Source: an uncultured Alistipes sp. (GTDB taxonomy: Bacteria > Bacteroidota > Bacteroidia > Bacteroidales > Rikenellaceae). From it: 6,739 bases of DNA. The notes beneath the pieces were generated by a model. That model was not told the DNA's origin, did not search any database, and was given only the letters and a program-made list of their open reading frames with translations. The stretch spans positions 1-6,739 of the forward strand of contig CAAGKW010000046.1 of the NCBI GenBank assembly GCA_900770585.1. The letters run 5' to 3'. Both the position numbers and the translations under genes were made by a program. Shown here one piece after another: positions 5,544 to 6,739 of the stretch (positions are counted from its first letter, which is position 1; the number at the start of each line of letters is the position of its first letter).

Positions 5544-6739
5544 ATGAAAAATATCCGCAATTTCTGTATCATCGCTCACATCGATCACGGCAAAAGTACA
5601 TTGGCCGACCGTCTGCTCGAATACACCAACACGCTCAATCAGCGCGAAATGCAGGCGCAGGTGCTCGACGATATGGACCTCGAACGCGAAAAAGGTATCA
5701 CAATCAAGAGCCACGCTATCCAAATGGAGTACCATCACAACGATGGTCAAACCTATACACTCAATCTGATTGACACCCCGGGACACGTCGACTTCTCGTA
5801 TGAGGTTTCGCGTGCTATCGCATCGTGCGAAGGCGCACTGCTCGTAGTCGATGCAACTCAGGGCATTCAGGCACAGACAATCTCGAACCTCTATCTTGCA
5901 TTGGGCAACGATTTGGAGATTATCCCCGTGCTCAATAAGATCGATATGGATTCGGCAATGGTTGATGAAGTGAAGGATCAGATTGTCGACCTGCTCGGTT
6001 GCGATCCCGACTCGATCCTGGCTGCGTCGGGTAAGACGGGACAGGGCGTAGAGGATGTTTTGGCGGCTATCGTCGAGCGTATTCCCGCTCCGAAGGGCGA
6101 TCCCGAAGGTCCGCTGCAAGCATTGATTTTCGACTCGGTGTTCAACTCGTTCCGAGGTATCATCGCATATTTCCGCATTTTCAACGGCAAACTGCGCAAG
6201 GGCGACCACGTAAAGTTCTTCAATACGGGTAGCGAATACGACGCTGACGAGATCGGCGTTTTGAAGCTCAAAATGAGCCCCCGCGACGAGATCGGTGCAG
6301 GCGACGTAGGCTATATCATCTCGGGTATCAAGACATCGACCGACGTGAAGGTGGGTGATACGATTACCCATATCGCTCGTCCGTGCGACGAGGCGATTGC
6401 AGGTTTCGAGGACGTAAAGCCGATGGTCTTTGCGGGTGTCTATCCCGTCGAGGCAGATCAGTATGAGGACCTGCGCGCGTCGCTCGAAAAGTTGCAACTG
6501 AACGATGCATCGCTCACGTTCGAGCCTGAGAGCTCGTTGGCATTGGGATTCGGTTTCCGTTGCGGTTTCCTCGGTCTGCTGCATATGGAGATCATTCAGG
6601 AGCGTCTGTACCGCGAGTTCGATATGGACGTAATCACAACCGTGCCCAACGTTTCGTACCGTATCACTACAACCAAGGGCGAAGAACTTGATGTGCACAA
6701 CCCCTCGGGACTGCCCGACATCACCAACATCGCTAAAAT
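5544..6739 (+). CDS. lepA: Elongation factor 4 (LepA), N-terminal two-thirds (runs off right edge)
   Basis: The first 398 codons of a plus-strand gene whose family is usually about 600 residues; no stop is reached. EF4 is a ribosome-associated GTPase of the EF-G class, reported to back-translocate stalled ribosomes and to affect initiation and ribosome assembly. It is found in the cytoplasm and at the membrane. The GTPase motifs are complete: G1 AHIDHGKST (11-19), switch I with EKGITIKS (49-56), G3 DTPGHVDF (77-84, catalytic histidine H81), G4 NKID (131-134) and G5 ASGKTG (161-166, SGK in place of the commoner SAK). Domain II spans about 188-282. The EF-G-like domain III follows, with [19 protein letters not shown] at 293-311 and [17 protein letters not shown] at 334-350. 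That last motif and the [13 protein letters not shown] segment (368-380) separate LepA from EF-G, TypA and IF-2. The start ATG gives the family N-terminus [19 protein letters not shown]. The gene is divergent from the MG2/plug gene. Confidence 0.97.
   Translation, partial: MKNIRNFCIIAHIDHGKSTLADRLLEYTNTLNQREMQAQVLDDMDLEREKGITIKSHAIQMEYHHNDGQTYTLNLIDTPGHVDFSYEVSRAIASCEGALLVVDATQGIQAQTISNLYLALGNDLEIIPVLNKIDMDSAMVDEVKDQIVDLLGCDPDSILAASGKTGQGVEDVLAAIVERIPAPKGDPEGPLQALIFDSVFNSFRGIIAYFRIFNGKLRKGDHVKFFNTGSEYDADEIGVLKLKMSPRDEIGAGDVGYIISGIKTSTDVKVGDTITHIARPCDEAIAGFEDVKPMVFAGVYPVEADQYEDLRASLEKLQLNDASLTFEPESSLALGFGFRCGFLGLLHMEIIQERLYREFDMDVITTVPNVSYRITTTKGEELDVHNPSGLPDITNIAK

Noticed and set aside
5484..6698. 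Minus-strand open frame of 404 codons opposite lepA
   Set aside because: It is antisense to a clear LepA with all GTPase motifs, its protein is rich in Cys, Arg and His with no recognisable domain, and it covers the lepA promoter. It is a codon-bias shadow.

Overview
The window looks like chromosomal DNA from a Bacteroidota (Bacteroidales-type) bacterium. Four things point there: promoter cores of the TAnnTTTG type in front of most genes, no recognisable Shine-Dalgarno sequences at the starts, a very Bacteroidota-like form of LysA, and a large exported protein joining an MG2 (macroglobulin) domain to a barrel-less TonB-receptor plug domain. The genus cannot be fixed from this stretch; a Rikenellaceae-like member is only a guess. 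I see no RNA genes, mobile elements, CRISPR arrays, phage genes or broken genes.

Layout: positions 1-5338 carry four genes on the minus strand. In transcription order these are the MG2/plug protein (5338-2669), lysA (2570-1413), an EamA/DMT-family ten-helix transporter (1379-480, possibly from 1406) and the start of pheT (from 362, running off the left edge). On the plus strand, lepA (EF4) begins at 5544 and runs off the right edge. The MG2/plug gene and lepA are divergent and share a 205-bp AT-rich region with promoters facing both ways.

How the genes relate: lysA and the transporter are close enough (6-33 bp) to be one operon, so the transporter may move an amino acid or related metabolite, but its substrate cannot be read from the sequence. 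LysA makes L-lysine from meso-diaminopimelate. PheT and LepA are core translation genes with their own promoter signals. The MG2/plug protein is exported and its role is unknown.

The most notable non-coding structure is an inverted repeat with 17-bp arms (one mismatch) at 2586-2642, which embeds the likely lysA promoter: one arm carries the -7 box and the other overlaps the -33 element. A second, perfect 7-bp stem-loop sits on the stop codon of the upstream MG2/plug gene. A 12-bp perfect palindrome overlaps the lepA -7 box and predicted start site. I do not see convincing evidence for a wholly new multi-gene system; the region is mostly housekeeping, with the lysA promoter dyad and the barrel-less plug protein as the items worth following up.
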